Of a stretch of 64,000 nt of DNA, positions 59,736 to 64,000 are shown in pieces. The stretch spans positions 49,902,880-49,966,879 of the forward strand of contig NC_061795.1 of NCBI RefSeq assembly GCF_021462225.1, written 5' to 3'. This stretch comes from Girardinichthys multiradiatus (taxonomy: Eukaryota; Chordata; Actinopteri; Cyprinodontiformes; Goodeidae). A program made the position numbers and the translations under genes. The notes beneath the pieces were generated by a model. That model saw only the letters and a list, made by a program, of their open reading frames with translations. It did no database searches and had not been told where the DNA came from. The first letter of the stretch is position 1. Each line of letters begins with the position of its first letter.

Positions 59736-60040
59736 GCTTTACATCGAAATGGGTCAGTTAAGGTGGCATCTGTTTCGGATGCCTCCTGGACTCCCACGGG
59801 AGGTGTTCCAGGCACGTCCCACATGGCCAGGTGGCCGAGGGGACGGCCAAGGGCACGCTGGAGAGACTATGTCTTTCAGCTGTCCTGGGATTGCTTCAGT
59901 CTACATAATCTCCACCTCCTCCAGCGCCTCTGGGGGAGCTGGAGGAGTTGTCTGGGGAGAGGGAAGTCTGGGAGTCTCTGTTGAGGCTGCTGCCCCTGCG
60001 ACCCAGTCCTGGATAAGCGGAAGACGACGAGTATGGGTAC
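59736..60040 (+). mobile_element. 3' end of an RTE/Rex3-like LINE
   Basis: Matches 31480-31715: GGTGGCATCTGTTTCGGATGCC, RARWRDYVFQLSWD, then the same GGATAAGCGGAAGACGACGAGTA tail. Together with the preceding inverted segment it forms one probable 5'-inverted insertion. Confidence 0.8.
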
Positions 60041-61284
60041 GTTCACAAAATGTTTTGAGTCTGCAGACAAACTTAGTTTATGATGAATTTCAAAAGCTTG
60101 ATTGGAGAAATATTCTTGAAACCATTTCCTATAAATTAATCTAAATGCTTTTTTGTAGGAATATCAGAAGTAGGGAGCTTTGGGGGAAAAAAAAGCTTGG
60201 CAACAATTTCTCTGAAAGGCTATGATGCGTCATAAATGTTTAAAAATAGTTTTGTGTTTTGCTCCATCTTTACTCATCATTGCAGCCACATCATTCAAAA
60301 TTGGTCTCTTTAAGCAAATGCTGGTTTTTAAACAATTACATGCAAATTAGCAAGTAAAAAAAACAACCTGATTAATCCATGGATCCATTAAATGAAGCAG
60401 TCTCAGGATGGAGATGTCTGAGAACCATTGATAACAGGAATAATTGACAAATTAAGATGTGGATTGATAATCATTTCAACTTGAGATTCTTTATTACTAA
60501 ACTGCCTCTATTCTCTTTCTGCTGTACTCCACAATGATGCTCTACTTGAGGAGCTGTTTCAAATTCAAAACTCAGTCGTCTTCCAAATGATTTACTCAAA
60601 CCACATTCATAAGAAATATAAGGCATAATTTGAACTGTTAGCTGTTATTGTTTTGGTCTTACTGGTCTCATAGGTTGGTCAGTCATCTTAATCAGACTGG
60701 AAATATCACTTGCAGTGGCAAACAAGCCCTCTGACTGCTAACATCTGAAGATGCTTCCCCAGGCTCCAGCTGTCTTCTGCAACATTTTGACTGTCTCTCC
60801 ATCAAGCTTTAATTCCTAAATAGCCATTTTTAATGTCCCATCTCAGTCCGCATTGACTTGCATGATAAACTGGACAGTACCTAACAGAATTATGACCACC
60901 AGAAAAGATTATTATCATCACCTAAACATGAGCTGCACTTGTCTTAGGAAGTAGGAAAAAGTTTTTCGGAAAGCTGTTGTAAGTGAAGAAGAAAGAGCAG
61001 TGCAAACATCTGTTAAACAGATGAGAACATATTGATTGTAAACGAGTAAAAAAACGTTGCTTCAACTCTCCATATTTTCTTGCGAAATTGTCATATTGGC
61101 CTCAGATTCACCAACCATCAGATCTGCAGAAATGAGCAGGGGTGATATGGCGACTTCTAATAAATTAGGTCTATTTTCACTGTTGCAAAAAGCATCTTTC
61201 TCACAAAGCTTAGAGCAGAAACAACTAACTGGTTGCTCTGTTGGTGGAAGGTTACAGTAGGAACCAAGCCACACATCCATATAT
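60041..61284. other. Intergenic stretch, no gene recognised
   Basis: AT-rich; short frames without domains. Confidence 0.4.
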
Positions 61285-61645
61285 TTTGTACACCCACTCA
61301 GTCCTTGCAGGATCATAACTGGGAAAAGACCTATCTCCAGCAGTCATCAAGAAAGAGGCAGATAATGCCCTGGGCAGTTTGTCAGTGAGTCAGTGTAGCA
61401 AAACAGAGACACATGCAAACAACCATGCATGCACACTCACGTCTAAAGGCCATTCAGAGAGACCAATCAAGCTAAAAGCAAGTTTTCAGACTGTGGCAGG
61501 AAGCTGGAGTAGCTGGAGAAAACTCATCCATGCACTGGAAGACTGTGTAAACTCCCCCCAGAAAGGCCCTGACCAGGATTTAAAACCAGGACCTTTTCAC
61601 TGCGAGGCAACAATGTTGACAACTACACCACTGTGCCGCCTCTAA
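61285..61645 (-). repeat. V-SINE, old full-length copy
   Basis: Reverse-orientation match to 40393-40744 over its whole length: GGCGGCACAGTGGTGTAGTTG head (complement of about 61621-61641), a decayed B box, the conserved centre and the core ending near 61290. More diverged than the other copies. Confidence 0.8.
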
Positions 61646-61784
61646 GCCAAACAACACCAAACATGCAAGGCACAATTGCAAGGTCTGTAAGCTGAATATA
61701 GTGACCTGCTACTGCACACAGAAATCTGGTGGCCTAGCAGGGGACTGTTTTTTTTCAAGAAATCAAAGGTGATGCAGTCCTAAG

Positions 61785-61960
61785 GGGATGACAGCTCTCT
61801 GCTCGAGGACACTGACTGGATACTTGATGGTGCATTTTAAGACATCAATGAAAATCTGAAACACTTAACCTGTGAGCTGCAGGACAAAGGAAGCACTGTT
61901 ACTGACATAATAAACAAATATGGTAATGTGATGTTTGATAAATGTGCTGCAGCTTTGGTA
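61785..61960 (+). mobile_element. hAT-type transposase relic
   Basis: Translation reads EDTDWILDGAF, stop, DINENLKHLTCELQDKGSTV and TDIINKYGNVMFDK. This pattern resembles the LTDLTxHLNELNxxLQGK segment of hAT transposases and their domesticated relatives. A single fragment with a stop; assignment is by pattern memory. Confidence 0.45.
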
Positions 61961-62799
61961 AGTGGTATAAATATTGTATTATACCCTTAAAACTGATCAT
62001 TTGTTCAAACTTGCAACAGATTTATGATGCTTTCAAAATATTATAAAGTTGTAATTGGTTAAAAATACTTAAGAAGTGTTGATAATTTGCACAAATGTTT
62101 TTGTTTATATAAAAATTCTAATAAAAATATAAATATGAGAAACTCCATCCATCCATCCTTCCATCCATCAGAACATGCTTCTTGTTCTGCTTTAGAGCTT
62201 CAAGAGAGCCAGTGGTGCTGAGCGGTGCATTTAGACACAGCAATAAGTTGCTGGTATAATTTGGCAGCAATAAAGTAAACATTTGTGAATTGTTCATTAG
62301 AACTTAATTTGGCATTTATACCCTTAACAGCTGTCTTTGTCTCAGGAGAGATGTGCATCCATCCTTGAATAAAATAATGTTGTGCAACATTTCACACAAT
62401 CAAATATCCATTTTGCTCTGATTATAAATATACACTGTGGTTCATGAAAATTACATTTGGTGACACTGCTTTATAAACAGCCAGTTCGAGGTAACCATTT
62501 TCTTTGTGAAATAAAAGCTGTTGTGTATTATTAGTGAATGTGTCAGCATTGTTAGTTCACTTTCAGACCACACACCGGTAGCACCCAGCAAGGTCAAGGC
62601 TGTACTGCTATCATGGAAAACCAACCGTTTCTAAGGCGTTGGGCTGGATGAGGAAGAGGAAGTCCACTTTAACACTTTTCTTCAGATTCAGGGCTGCCTC
62701 TGCTCTGCATGAATTACCAAAGGGTGCTCTAATGTTCTAAATATAATATACACGTGAGATCGGTCCAAGTATGCATGGTATTGTTCTGGAGCTCTGACT
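61961..62799. other. Intergenic stretch with a short CCAT repeat
   Basis: Mostly unrecognised AT-rich sequence. CCATCCATCC-type repeats at about 62146-62169 could be the tail of a minus-strand LINE but no body is attached. Confidence 0.4.
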
Positions 62800-63415
62800 G
62801 TCAAGTGTTCGTCAGAGAAACAGCCTGGGGGAAGAAACTGTTTCTGTGGTGGCTGATTTTAGCAGACAGCGCTCTATAGCGCCACCTGAAGGAAAAGCCT
62901 AAACAGTTTATGTGCAGGGTGTGTGGGGTCTGCAGAGATGTTAGGTGCCCTTTTCCTGACCTTTGATCTGTATAAGTCCTGGATGGAGGGAAGGTCAGCC
63001 CTGATTATTCTCTCTGCAGACCTGATTGTTGGTTGCAGTCTGGACCTGTCCTGTTTAGTGGATGAACCAGACCAGATGGATGAAGACAGGACAAAAGGTT
63101 GTAGCTTAATGGGATGTGGAGGAGTTGGGTTGAGGTGTAAACTGCTGCTTTTCCTACCTGCAGTAAAAACCATTCAACTGGTTTGCCAGGTGAGGATTCT
63201 GCTCAGGGTTGGGGGAAGATCTCCTGTAGGCAGTCAGGTTTTTCAAACCATTCCAGTAGAAGCTTCTCCATGTGAGAAGTTTTTCTTTAGCTTCTCTCTG
63301 TAGCATCTCTTTGCTGCTTTGATCTCCTTGGTCTGATTGTTCCCGGCCTGCTAATACAGGGCCCGGTCCTCACTGCTGTGAGCGTCTTCCTTATCCCTGT
63401 GCAGCTGCCTCAGAT
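62800..63415 (-). mobile_element. LINE relic with internal deletion (L2/Rex-like)
   Basis: On the minus strand 63175-62880 encodes the RT C-terminal end (SSIWSGSSTK, SAERIIRADLPSIQDLYRS, ADPTHPAHKLF), very like 58230-58400. The part at 63180-63415 encodes the linker between endonuclease and RT (KEIKAAKRCYREKLKKNFS). The polymerase core between them is missing. Confidence 0.75.
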
Positions 63416-64000
63416 GAAGGAGGATGATTCTATTCATATTCATATTCTAGAATTGCGCCGCTCAAGGTGGCAGCAGGTTGGAGTAGCTCTGTTACTTTTG
63501 ATTCTGATTTATTCTTTTTTGGGAACTATTCCTCTTGTGGTGGATACAGTTGATTTTTTTTGGACGACTGTCCACTCCAGTGTCGGATGCTGTGCAGCTT
63601 GGAGGATTTTTCTTAATACTTTCTATTTTTGGACATTTGTTATGAAGCATTGCCATGACAACGGGGTTGTTTCTTACAACCAGGAGCAGCTGGTTAATAT
63701 CTCAAAAGCTCAAATAATACTTCAGCTACAACCCCAAATCCCTGATGAGTTGAAAAGGAGATGCCGTGGATGCAGAGCAGGAGCTAATAGAAGAGAGAAA
63801 AGGAGGAAGTTCAAACCATCTCTTCCGTTTTGATGGGCAATGTGAGATCGTTGGGAAACAAGTTGGATGAACTCCAAGCCCTACAAAGGACCCAGCCAGA
63901 GTACCGGGCATGCAGTATTATGTGTTTTACTGAGACATGGCTGCAGGATCATATCCCCGACTCCAGCGTCTCTCTGCCGGGCTTTTTAACCATACGAGCA
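63416..64000 (+). mobile_element. LINE 5' end with endonuclease start, cut by window edge
   Basis: An upstream frame (63378-63833) ends in an Arg-rich stretch (RRCRGCRAGANRREKRRKFKPSLPF). A second frame begins at ATG 63833, overlapping the stop as TGATG, and stays open to the window end. It encodes MGNVRSLGNKLDELQAL and CFTETWLQDHIPD. ETWL carries the catalytic Glu of APE-type LINE endonucleases. In relatives I remember these two parts as one continuous frame, so a frameshift is possible. No other defect is visible in the part shown. Confidence 0.8.

Overview
This is a gene-poor window from a ray-finned fish, most likely a percomorph teleost. The evidence is a split vertebrate gene with GT-AG introns and a dense load of fish repeats: Tc1-like transposons, Rex/L2 and RTE/Rex3-like LINEs, DANA/Mermaid-like V-SINEs and hAT relics. 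I cannot name the species.

The only gene I can assemble with confidence is mlycd, malonyl-CoA decarboxylase, on the + strand. It has five coding exons (9280-9825, 16912-17024, 21341-21497, 22281-22433, 32769-33314) that join in frame to 504 codons plus a stop. Both catalytic residues are present, together with an N-terminal presequence, a second in-frame start at 9424 and a C-terminal SKL peroxisomal signal. A poly(A) signal candidate lies at 33694.

Region 1-9.2 kb: LINE and DNA-transposon relics, plus a possible divergent minus-strand gene start (promoter about 5510-5612, untranslated exon about 5423-5500, coding exon 4834-5004) that I cannot identify. Intron 1 (9.8-16.9 kb) holds Tc1 and hAT relics, a perfect 16-bp-arm hairpin and a 251-bp TG tract. 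Intron 2 (17.0-21.3 kb) holds the best mobile element here: a 1,611-bp Tc1/mariner element with an uninterrupted 334-residue DD34E transposase and IR/DR termini. It sits inside a broken DD36E element that also abuts a hAT-like terminus. Intron 4 (22.4-32.8 kb) carries three Tc1-like copies or fragments and a sense-oriented RTE/Rex3-like LINE with a dead reverse transcriptase.

Region 33.3-64 kb is intergenic. It contains a mariner relative with 286-bp inverted repeats and a 41-residue catalytic spacing in which the last acidic residue is His. It also contains a Tc1 copy interrupted by a SINE with a perfect 13-bp target duplication, several other Tc1 relics, an L2/Rex-like LINE with recognisable RT motifs, an RTE copy with an inverted 5' half, and a LINE 5' end running off the right edge. 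No conserved second gene is recognisable there.

I see no prokaryotic, CRISPR or viral system. The notable content is the transposon stratigraphy around one metabolic gene.
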